Shown piece after piece: positions 1-6,990 of a DNA stretch of 64,000 bases. A program made the position numbers and the translations under genes. The notes under the pieces were generated by a model. The model was given only the letters and a program-made list of their open reading frames with translations. It had not been told where the DNA came from and ran no database searches. Source of the DNA: Chitinophaga polysaccharea (GTDB lineage Bacteria > Bacteroidota > Bacteroidia > Chitinophagales > Chitinophagaceae); assembly GCF_007829335.1 (NCBI RefSeq), contig NZ_VIWO01000012.1:62001-126000 (forward strand). Reading direction: 5' to 3'. The number at the start of each line of letters is the position of its first letter. The stretch's first letter is position 1.

Positions 1-1012
1 CACGGGTATCGAAAGTGCCACGGGAAGTAGGACCTACATTCAGTAACAGGTTACCGCCTTTGCTTACTGATTCAATCAGGAGTACCAGTAATTGCTTGTT
101 GTCTTTCCAGGAAGTTTCATCACGGTAATATCCCCAGGATCCGGAGAAAGTTTGACAGGTTTCCCAGTGAACACGCTTACCATTACGGGTGGGCCATTCA
201 GATACCTTGTACTGCTCTGGTGTAGCAAAGTCGCCGCCATCCTCGTATTCGCCCAGGTCGAGGCGATCGTTGATGATAATGCCTGGTTGCAGCTTGCGGA
301 TCATTTTAATCAGGTCCAGTGAATTCCAGTCGTTATGATCTTTTCCATGCTCACCAGGGAAAGAGAAGTCCGTCCACAGGATATCAATCTTACCATAGTT
401 GGTCATCAACTCTTTCAACTGATTTTTCAGGTAGGCCCGATATTTTTCCATATCACGGCCTTTGTTCAGCCTGTCGTAATCTTTCGGATCGTTAGGGCGC
501 TGCGGATGTACACGATCAATCGTATAATCAGGATGATGCCAGTCGATCAGTGAATAGTAGAATCCAACTTTCAGACCTTCGGCACGAAATGCTTCCACCC
601 ATTCTTTTATCAGGTCTTTTTTGGCAGCTGTATTAGTGGCCTTATAGTCGGTAAATTTTGAATCGAACAGGCAGAAACCTTCATGGTGCTTGGTGGTAAT
701 CACCGCATATTTCATTCCCGCCGCTTTCGCCTGGCGGGCCCATTCCCGTGGATTGTACAGGTCGGGGTTATAGAGATCGAAATACTTTTGATAGGCACTG
801 TCTGTTAAACGTTCGTAATTCTTTATCCATTCATGACGGGCAGGCATTGAATACAGTCCCCAGTGAATAAACATACCGAAGCGGTCATTTACCCACCAGG
901 CCAGCCTGTCCTCTTTTTGTGCGTCTGTTTCATTAAAGATTTTCTTTTCCTGGGCCTTCCCTTGCAGGAAAAAGCTCAGCAACATGGCAACACAAATTGA
1001 TAGTTTCTTCAT
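1..1012 (-). CDS. Alpha-L-fucosidase, GH29 (C-terminus off window)
   Basis: Exported exo-acting fucosidase, expected to release terminal L-fucose from glycans. About 337 codons are visible and the frame runs off the left edge. It starts at ATG 1012 with a signal peptide of about 20 residues ending in GKA-QEK. GH29 features seen are the early RFGMFIHWG block (44-52), the TTKHHEGF strand (106-113) and ILWTDFS, whose Asp215 is at the nucleophile position. It is the third gene of a minus-strand operon, 36 nt after the GH-D-like gene. Two different GH29 enzymes in one operon suggest two fucosyl linkages or accessory-domain types; that part is inference. Confidence 0.93.
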   Translation of the reverse strand, partial: MKKLSICVAMLLSFFLQGKAQEKKIFNETDAQKEDRLAWWVNDRFGMFIHWGLYSMPARHEWIKNYERLTDSAYQKYFDLYNPDLYNPREWARQAKAAGMKYAVITTKHHEGFCLFDSKFTDYKATNTAAKKDLIKEWVEAFRAEGLKVGFYYSLIDWHHPDYTIDRVHPQRPNDPKDYDRLNKGRDMEKYRAYLKNQLKELMTNYGKIDILWTDFSFPGEHGKDHNDWNSLDLIKMIRKLQPGIIINDRLDLGEYEDGGDFATPEQYKVSEWPTRNGKRVHWETCQTFSGSWGYYRDETSWKDNKQLLVLLIESVSKGGNLLLNVGPTSRGTFDTR

Positions 1013-1048
1013 AATGATAATTTATACAGATTTGGTTTGATACACTGT

Positions 1049-3208
1049 TTATTCTGCTACCAGCCAGGTATATCCACCTGCCGGTATCTTCACCTTTACG
1101 TGCGCACAGTACTCACGGTCAAGTGTATACGTTTTTAAGGCGCCTTCTTTCTCCCGGATGCGTACCTGGTTTGTTAAGCCACTGTAATACAGGGGCAATG
1201 CTATTTCCCTGGTGATATCTTCCCCGGTGGGATTATACAACATGGCCAGTGCTTTTTGGGGTAACGTTGGGCTAACATGCATAATGCCATCCCAATCGCG
1301 CCCATCCGCCCTGCGCAGGTGAATAACATCCGTGTTCAAAATATCGCGGTACTTCTTATACCAGCTGATCATATTTTTTACCAGGGCTTTTGTACTATCG
1401 GTGTCGTATAAACGTGGTCCGCGGTAACAGGCCTGTATCCCGGCGCCGTAGTATTGTGCCATCAGTTGTTCGTAGGTGCCCAGGTGATCTTTTAGCGGTT
1501 CCAGCGTAGCCGCTGCCCCACCGCCCTGGTATTCGCTGAGCGGCACAAATCCCCAGCCCATGGGAGGCGTTTTTTCCCAGGTGCCATCAAAAATATTTTG
1601 CCTGTTGAGAATGAGCTGCTCCGCTCTGGGTAATGAAAAGTTTACTTCCCGATAGCCCAATGCTATTTTGTTGGTGCCATCCAGGAAATACCAGTCAGGT
1701 GCATTAACATATACGCCTCTTTCATTCATCCAGTGGTACAACCCTTTCTGCAGCAGCATTTGCTTCCATTGGGAATCGTCCAGGTCAGTATGCCCGGGGT
1801 GCTTCATAGAAGCACATACATCGCCCGGGTAAGGGCCGTCATTTTCGAAAATGTCGAAGCCGGTGCTGCTGAAAAAGTACTTTATCTTCTCCAGGTAACT
1901 GAGGCCCCACTTACTTCCCAGGCAGGGGGCATTGCCAAAGAAAGCGCCACCTGTTTTGCCTGTAACTGGGTTGATAACATCATCTTCCTCACTGATACGC
2001 CTGCTTGAAAAGAGCGAGTAACCGCCCAACATCACATGCTTACTATGTGCATAATCTGCCAGGGCTTTAAACTTGGCGATATTGGCTGCGCTGGTATCTT
2101 CCATGTTGAGGCCGCTGCCGAAACTCAGGATTACGCCTTCGTAGCCGGTGGCTGCACATTGGTCGATAATATTTTTTACTTTAACCGGGTCGCTATTAAC
2201 CAGGTGCATGAAGATGGGATTTTCGGTGGTCCATGGTGCTACGGTACGATAGAAACGGCGTTTGCTCAGGCCATTGCGTTCCCGGTCGTAACTATCCAGC
2301 AGTAATTCGTAGGTACGGATAGATTCATAGTGTTCGCCTGCTGCCATACTGATACCTACGGGTACGGTGGGATATACTTCCAGCAAACAAGGCGTTTGAT
2401 AGTCGTAATTCACCTGGGAAGTATAGGTGCTGTCGGCCTTCCAATGTGTGGTTTGATCACTGAGATTGGCTTTCATGGCATTATTGAAGGCATAATTACT
2501 TTCAATATAAATGTTGTGTGGTACCTGCATTTTGGTGACGCTACCTACCACGGCCGATTCTTCTTCTGGTGTAGCCAGTATTTCATTAACCACCTGGTGC
2601 AGCTTAATAGGCTGGCCGCTGCCATTGGTAATTTCCAGCCATTTCGCCAGCAAAGGAATGCCATCGAATATTTCGTAATGCACTTTTACCTCGATCCCTT
2701 TTAATGCTGGTGCGGCGGTCTGATAACTAAAAATCAGGGCTTTTCCGGTGGGTTGATGCGGGTTGCTATTCCATCCACCTGCTTTCCATTTCAGGTACGG
2801 CTGTATACTGGTTACCTGGTGGCCGGTATACTTAAAATCTTTATCGCCTGCCGTCAGTTTGTCGAGCCAGGCGGGTAGCAGGTATGCCTGCTGTGGCTGT
2901 CCATAGGCGCCGCCAATCATATAATCATGCCCGTTCACCGTAATACGGGCTTCTGGTTTCACCGCGCGCAGCAACTGGTCACCGTTTACCAGGTTGCGAT
3001 AGTCGGTGCAAACAACGTTGGGGGTGATACGAAAACTACGGCTCAGTAAACCATTGCTGAGGGTAATTGTCTGATCTTTTTCCACTACTGTGGCTACATA
3101 CGGCCGATGATCAATTAACCAGTCCTTTGCAGGAGCTTTTACTTGTGCATCAGCCATCCCGGCATACAGGCTGAACGCCCATCCCAGGAAGAGAATTCTT
3201 TTTTTCAT
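1049..3208 (-). CDS. Exported clan GH-D-like glycoside hydrolase (alpha-galactosidase-like)
   Basis: Predicted exported glycosidase of 719 residues. The start is ATG 3208, because the protein then begins MKKRILFLGW with a signal peptide ending near DAQ; a longer frame to 3268 would overlap the upstream gene. An N-terminal beta-sandwich (about 35-330) is followed by a TIM-barrel-like part with GVILSFGSG (about 370) and FDIFENDGPYPGD (about 455-467), then a C-terminal beta domain. The Asp/Glu-rich barrel motif recalls GH36/GH27-type enzymes, but I cannot fix the family or substrate. It lies 20 nt after one fucosidase and 36 nt before another, so it probably acts on a fucosylated, perhaps galactose-containing, glycan. 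Confidence 0.6.
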   Translation of the reverse strand: MKKRILFLGWAFSLYAGMADAQVKAPAKDWLIDHRPYVATVVEKDQTITLSNGLLSRSFRITPNVVCTDYRNLVNGDQLLRAVKPEARITVNGHDYMIGGAYGQPQQAYLLPAWLDKLTAGDKDFKYTGHQVTSIQPYLKWKAGGWNSNPHQPTGKALIFSYQTAAPALKGIEVKVHYEIFDGIPLLAKWLEITNGSGQPIKLHQVVNEILATPEEESAVVGSVTKMQVPHNIYIESNYAFNNAMKANLSDQTTHWKADSTYTSQVNYDYQTPCLLEVYPTVPVGISMAAGEHYESIRTYELLLDSYDRERNGLSKRRFYRTVAPWTTENPIFMHLVNSDPVKVKNIIDQCAATGYEGVILSFGSGLNMEDTSAANIAKFKALADYAHSKHVMLGGYSLFSSRRISEEDDVINPVTGKTGGAFFGNAPCLGSKWGLSYLEKIKYFFSSTGFDIFENDGPYPGDVCASMKHPGHTDLDDSQWKQMLLQKGLYHWMNERGVYVNAPDWYFLDGTNKIALGYREVNFSLPRAEQLILNRQNIFDGTWEKTPPMGWGFVPLSEYQGGGAAATLEPLKDHLGTYEQLMAQYYGAGIQACYRGPRLYDTDSTKALVKNMISWYKKYRDILNTDVIHLRRADGRDWDGIMHVSPTLPQKALAMLYNPTGEDITREIALPLYYSGLTNQVRIREKEGALKTYTLDREYCAHVKVKIPAGGYTWLVAE

Positions 3209-3228
3209 GTTCTTGTACTGCTTAAAAA

Positions 3229-5022
3229 TTATTTCACGGGCTGCAGGATTACTTTCCTCAACCAACATAGCTCATTTTTATTACCCGATGCCGGCTTCAC
3301 CGTCAGGTTTTGTTTACCCGCTTTGTCAATATGTATAATGCCAACCGAATGCTGAATAAAGGACATGGGCAGGTGACTGTTATAGGTACCGGTGGTCAGG
3401 GAGAGGAAAGGCAGCTGCTGCCCTCCTACCGTTACCAGTCCCTGCCGGGATGCATTGCCTGGCTCGCAGGCATAGTCCAGGATTACCTTATAGTCGCCTG
3501 CATCCTGTATATCGAGTGGGAATACCACCGCATCATCGGGCGTAATCATACCAGTGATGCAATTATCGTGTTTCCAATCGCCGAAATAATGTGAATAGGT
3601 AAACAGTTTAGTTTTGGCGTTGCCGTTGAATACAGCCCATACGGCGGGGATTTCTGCTGCCGGGTATTCACTGCTCACCGTTTGTGTACGGAGCTGTGAC
3701 AGGTCGGATTGTTGTCCGCTGTATTCCATCACCAATACGGTATTGCGTGTATCCGGGAGTGTTGCCGGCAGCTGTACGATAGTTTCTTCCGGCAATTGTT
3801 TCCAGGAGAGCACCGTGTTGCTGCCCATTATTTTCACCGACTTCACTTTTGCAGTAATGCCGGGTACCCGTAGTTGCCTGTTGGCTGGCGTCTGCCATAC
3901 ATGCAGGAATAGCTTACCGGGCTTGCTGGTGGTAACGCCCCAGGGCTGAGCGGGGATAAGCCCCCAGGTAGTGCCATAAATGCTTTCGCCGTAGGTTTGC
4001 AGCCATTTGCCGGTAGCTTTCAGATAAGTGACAGAATAGGCAGGCCATTTACCGTTGCCATCGGGACCGACGTTCAGCATCAGGTTGCCTCCTTTAGACG
4101 CCACATTGGCCAGGAGGCGGATAATTTCTGTAGGGGATTTAAAGTTGAGATCGTGTTGAATATAGCCCCAGGAGTCGTTGTGTGTATAAATCGATTCCCA
4201 GGCACCGGCGATGGGTACAGGGGGCACTTCAGAGTCGCCGAAGTCCCGGTAATCGCCCAGGTCGTGGCCCACGCGGCTGCTGAACAGGCAATTGGGCTGT
4301 AGCACGCGAAGGCTATCTATCATGGTTTTTGTTTGCGCGGAAGAGAGGCCACCGGGCATATCAAACCAGACGATGCCGAGGGGGCCATAGTTTGTCAATA
4401 GTTCCTTTAGCTGCGGGATGGATTTACTGCGGTAATATTGCTGATAATCTTTCTCTCCTTTAAAATCCCAGTTATTGCCTCCTCCATTCGGCTCGTGCCA
4501 GTCGAGGAACTGGGAATAGTAGAACCCAAACTGGATGCCTTTGGCTTTGCAGGCTGCCGACAAGGCTTTCATGGGATCTTTCTTATAAGGCGATGCGTCT
4601 ACGATATCGAAGTCGGTTACTTTAGAATCATACATGCTGAAGCCTTCGTGATGTTTGGCGGTGATCACCATGTATTTGATGCCTGCTTCCCTGGCTGTTT
4701 CGGCCCATTCATCGGCATCGAAGCCAACGGGATTAAAGGTTTCGGCTACTTTACCATAGACAGCTGCCGGCGCCTGGGCTCTGTACATGATCCACTCGCC
4801 GCTGCCGTAGTAGCTGCTGTCGTTCCATCGGCCGCCCAGTTTGGAGTAAAGGCCCCAGTGGATAAACAATCCGAACTTGGCACCGCGAAACCATTGCAGT
4901 CCGGGATGGGTGGCATTGGCCACGGCAGATTTATTCCACATATCAGGCATGTCCTGCGCAGTAGCAGGAAACGTAGTACACAAGCATAGTAATAACAACA
5001 ACCGGGATATGTGGTGGAACAT
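3229..5022 (-). CDS. Alpha-L-fucosidase, GH29, with C-terminal accessory domain
   Basis: Exported GH29 fucosidase of 597 residues. ATG 5022 is preferred over an upstream in-frame ATG (5139) because it gives a clean signal peptide (MFHHISRLLLLL...ATAQ). Catalytic-domain signs are KFGLFIHWG (49-57), ITAKHHEGF (120-128) and GIVWFDMPGG with probable nucleophile Asp221. After about residue 350 comes a beta-rich region, and the last 140 residues (from about AVFNGNAK) look like a separate carbohydrate-binding or DUF5077-like domain. It is the first gene of the fucosidase operon. An inverted repeat lies about 100 nt upstream. It differs clearly from the other GH29 at 1-1012, which argues against a recent duplication. 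Confidence 0.93.
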   Translation of the reverse strand: MFHHISRLLLLLCLCTTFPATAQDMPDMWNKSAVANATHPGLQWFRGAKFGLFIHWGLYSKLGGRWNDSSYYGSGEWIMYRAQAPAAVYGKVAETFNPVGFDADEWAETAREAGIKYMVITAKHHEGFSMYDSKVTDFDIVDASPYKKDPMKALSAACKAKGIQFGFYYSQFLDWHEPNGGGNNWDFKGEKDYQQYYRSKSIPQLKELLTNYGPLGIVWFDMPGGLSSAQTKTMIDSLRVLQPNCLFSSRVGHDLGDYRDFGDSEVPPVPIAGAWESIYTHNDSWGYIQHDLNFKSPTEIIRLLANVASKGGNLMLNVGPDGNGKWPAYSVTYLKATGKWLQTYGESIYGTTWGLIPAQPWGVTTSKPGKLFLHVWQTPANRQLRVPGITAKVKSVKIMGSNTVLSWKQLPEETIVQLPATLPDTRNTVLVMEYSGQQSDLSQLRTQTVSSEYPAAEIPAVWAVFNGNAKTKLFTYSHYFGDWKHDNCITGMITPDDAVVFPLDIQDAGDYKVILDYACEPGNASRQGLVTVGGQQLPFLSLTTGTYNSHLPMSFIQHSVGIIHIDKAGKQNLTVKPASGNKNELCWLRKVILQPVK

Positions 5023-5116
5023 ATAAAAGGCTTTATGATAGATGATTAGCCGTAAAAAATATACATATCCTCCCGGATATACAAACGACTGGAAAAATGG
5101 TATCAGGGAAAGGGAA

Positions 5117-5140
5117 AATGGTACAATAACGGGTACCATT
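5117..5140. promoter_or_regulatory. Inverted repeat upstream of fucosidase operon
   Basis: AATGGTAC (5117-5124) and GTACCATT (5133-5140) form an 8-bp inverted repeat with an 8-nt spacer. It runs into a second dyad, TTAACC-AAC-GGTTAA (5139-5153). It lies 95-118 nt upstream of ATG 5022, where an operator would be expected. The regulator is unknown. Confidence 0.4.
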
Positions 5141-5312
5141 AACCAACGGTTAACGAATATTACGGCCAGTATTATCTAATTTAGTTATGCAAGAGGTAAG
5201 CGCAATCATAGCATCCTCTTCCACAAAAAATTGTATAAAATAATTAACAGGCTATAATGTGTTAAAAGCATCTGACGCTATGTCGCGGATGCCATGTGAA
5301 TGTTTTATCTCG

Positions 5313-5345
5313 CCTCTGCTGTTTGTCATCAGCAGAGGTTTTTTA
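5313..5345 (+). terminator. Terminator-like hairpin 1 of 4
   Basis: Perfect 9-bp stem CCTCTGCTG/CAGCAGAGG (5313-5321, 5330-5338) with an 8-nt loop, followed by TTTTTTAT. There is no plus-strand gene upstream, so it would end an unannotated transcript. Confidence 0.7.
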
Positions 5346-5489
5346 TTTGCGTGCCCATCTCGTTATTTCAGTTCTTGTTTGGATTCTGTTAACTCTCCCC
5401 GGACCTCTGGCGCCTAATATTGTGGTATCAGTTTCATGTCATGTTCTGGAAACTAATCATGCATACAACTAAGAAATATCTCAGCAGTC

Positions 5490-5523
5490 CCTGTCGGCTT
5501 TTCCAGGCCGGCAGGCTATTTTT
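5490..5523 (+). terminator. Terminator-like hairpin 2 of 4, TTTTCCAG loop
   Basis: CCTGTCGGC (5490-5498) pairs with GCCGGCAGG (5507-5515), one G-T wobble, followed by CTATTTTTT. The loop TTTTCCAG is the complement of the CTGGAAAA loop of the array at 46451-47089. Confidence 0.65.
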
Positions 5524-5549
5524 TCCATCGACGCTTGTTTAAACAGGTA

Positions 5550-5578
5550 CCCCTTGTTCTGGCGAACCAGGGGTTTTT
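5550..5578 (+). terminator. Terminator-like hairpin 3 of 4
   Basis: CCCCTTGTTC (5550-5559) pairs with GAACCAGGGG (5564-5573) with one mismatch and a TGGC loop, followed by TTTTT. It starts only 27 nt after the T-tract of hairpin 2. Confidence 0.6.
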
Positions 5579-5604
5579 GATTTAATCATCATCTAGCTAT
5601 AGCG

Positions 5605-5637
5605 CCTTTGCAGTTTCTACTGCGGAGGTTTTTTTCA
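5605..5637 (+). terminator. Terminator-like hairpin 4 of 4, just before tetR promoter
   Basis: CCTTTGCAG (5605-5613) pairs with CTGCGGAGG (5620-5628), two G-T wobbles, followed by seven T (5629-5635). It resembles hairpin 1 in stem pattern and ends immediately upstream of the tetR promoter, insulating it from upstream transcription. Confidence 0.65.
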
Positions 5638-5639
5638 TT

Positions 5640-5671
5640 TTTGAAAATGAATATTTATTCACTTATATTTG
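5640..5671 (+). promoter_or_regulatory. Bacteroidota-type promoter of tetR-uspA
   Basis: TTTG (5640-5643), a 20-nt spacer and TATATTTG (5664-5671) fit the TTTG-N19..21-TAnnTTTG consensus exactly. The start point is predicted at about 5676-5679, which is the GTG start codon itself. Confidence 0.65.
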
Positions 5672-5675
5672 TATA

Positions 5676-6248
5676 GTGAAACTGAAAGATGATAAAAAGG
5701 TAATACAAATATTCCAGGCAGCACTCAAGCTGGTGGCTAAAAAGGGATTATCCGGCATTACGATGGGAGACATTTCCCGGGAAGCAGGCATCGCCACAGG
5801 CACGGTGTATGTTTATTTCAAGGGGAAAGATGAACTGATCAATGCCCTGTTTGCCGCCTGCAGGGAAAACTCTGTAAAGGTATCTTTTAAGGGATATCAA
5901 CCGCAAATGCCTTTCAAGCTGGCCTTTAAGCATATATGGCTGAATATCCTCCGCTATAAGCTGCAAAACTTTGAAGAATGCGTTTTCCTGGAGCAATGCT
6001 ATCACTCCCCTTTTATTACAACTGAAACCCGTGAAAAGGCCCTGCAGCTGTCGGCTCCCTTTTATGAGCTGATGATGAGAGGACAACAGGAACAACTCAT
6101 TAAAAGTACAGACGTCGGGCTGTTACTCACCTTCATTATCGGTACCATTAATGAGCTGGTAAAGCAAACGCATTATGGCGGCATTACCCTTAACCGGAGT
6201 AAGATCAACACCTCTTTCGACCTCTGTTGGGATGGCCTGAAAGCGTAA
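5676..6248 (+). CDS. TetR/AcrR family transcriptional regulator
   Basis: DNA-binding repressor of 190 residues. Residues about 8-55 form the TetR helix-turn-helix, with GITMGDISREAG and the recognition-helix block TGTVYVYFKGKDELI. The remainder is the variable ligand-binding and dimer domain, and its ligand cannot be read. The start is GTG 5676: an in-frame stop lies at 5649 and no in-frame ATG intervenes. The perfect promoter at 5640-5671 puts transcription initiation on or beside this GTG, so the mRNA may be leaderless. uspA follows after 40 nt and is probably co-transcribed. Four terminator-like hairpins precede the promoter. Confidence 0.92.
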   Translation: MKLKDDKKVIQIFQAALKLVAKKGLSGITMGDISREAGIATGTVYVYFKGKDELINALFAACRENSVKVSFKGYQPQMPFKLAFKHIWLNILRYKLQNFEECVFLEQCYHSPFITTETREKALQLSAPFYELMMRGQQEQLIKSTDVGLLLTFIIGTINELVKQTHYGGITLNRSKINTSFDLCWDGLKA

Positions 6249-6288
6249 ATCAAAAATGAATAATCGTTCACAATAAATACATCGGCAT

Positions 6289-6729
6289 ATGTCAGACATT
6301 ATGATCGCAGTAGACCTGAGCAGCTTTTCAGAACAATTGATCACCACCGGATTGGAATGGGCCCGTAAAATGAATGCCAACGTAACCCTTTTTTCTGTCG
6401 TGGAAATAGGGATGGGTATAGGCTTGCCGGAAGGTGGTCCTGTATTTACAGATGATATCCCTGCCCGTATCCGCGAAGTAGAAGAAAGACTGGAAACGTA
6501 CAGACAACATTACCCGGACAGCGACCGGATTAAAATCCTCGTAACTGCCGGCAGCCCTAAAAATGAAACATTAGACCAGGCGCACAGCAACAACATTTCC
6601 ATGCTGGTGGTAGGCACCCACGGTAGAACCGGCCTGGATCACATGCTGCTGGGCAGCAACGCCGAATACATTATCCGGCACTCCCGCATCCCGGTACTTG
6701 TGATACCTTATAACCAATATGAGCACTAA
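6289..6729 (+). CDS. Universal stress protein (UspA family)
   Basis: Cytoplasmic UspA-fold protein of 146 residues, a single domain of usual length. The N-terminus IMIAVDLSSFSEQ and the C-terminal nucleotide motif GTHGRTGLDHMLLGSNAE (pattern G-x2-G-x9-G-S/N) indicate the ATP-binding subclass, and the protein ends in the typical PVLVIP strand. Family role is stress or stationary-phase survival, with no catalytic role evident. It sits 40 nt after tetR, so the two probably form one transcript and the regulator may control this gene. A 10-bp stem-loop lies 42 nt after the stop. Confidence 0.93.
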   Translation: MSDIMIAVDLSSFSEQLITTGLEWARKMNANVTLFSVVEIGMGIGLPEGGPVFTDDIPARIREVEERLETYRQHYPDSDRIKILVTAGSPKNETLDQAHSNNISMLVVGTHGRTGLDHMLLGSNAEYIIRHSRIPVLVIPYNQYEH

Positions 6730-6770
6730 TGCTTTAACACTCAACAATCAATAAAACAGTTCAACCTGTT

Positions 6771-6803
6771 ACAACATCCCGGCTGAATAAGCAGGGATGT
6801 TGT
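6771..6803 (+). terminator. Stem-loop after uspA
   Basis: ACAACATCCC (6771-6780) pairs perfectly with GGGATGTTGT (6794-6803), 13-nt loop. There is no T-tract on either side, so it is a weak terminator or a transcript-end stabiliser. Confidence 0.4.
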
Positions 6804-6918
6804 ATAGCCCCTGGCCTAACATTACAAGATAATTTCAGGAGAAAAGTATGCCGCCACTACCGTAATGCAAGGGAACCGCGCCACATTAAAATCCCCTTAA
6901 ACTCTCGCCTGTATCGGA

Positions 6919-6947
6919 TTTGCTTAAAAAAAGTTGATGTAACTTAG
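6919..6947 (+). promoter_or_regulatory. Possible mprF promoter
   Basis: TTTG (6919-6922), a 17-nt spacer and TAACTTAG (6940-6947) match the Bacteroidota consensus partly, 44 nt before the TTG start. The spacer is short and two box positions are off. Confidence 0.3.
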
Positions 6948-6990
6948 CTGGTTAGTTCGAACAGCTATCTACAACGAAACCTACAGACTT

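Noticed and set aside
4438..4989. 183-residue plus-strand ORF opposite the GH29 gene
   Set aside because: Antisense of the conserved catalytic domain; no independent features.
5378..5422. Promoter between hairpins 1 and 2
   Set aside because: TTTG at 5378 and TAATATTG at 5415 are 33 nt apart, too far for the Bacteroidota consensus.
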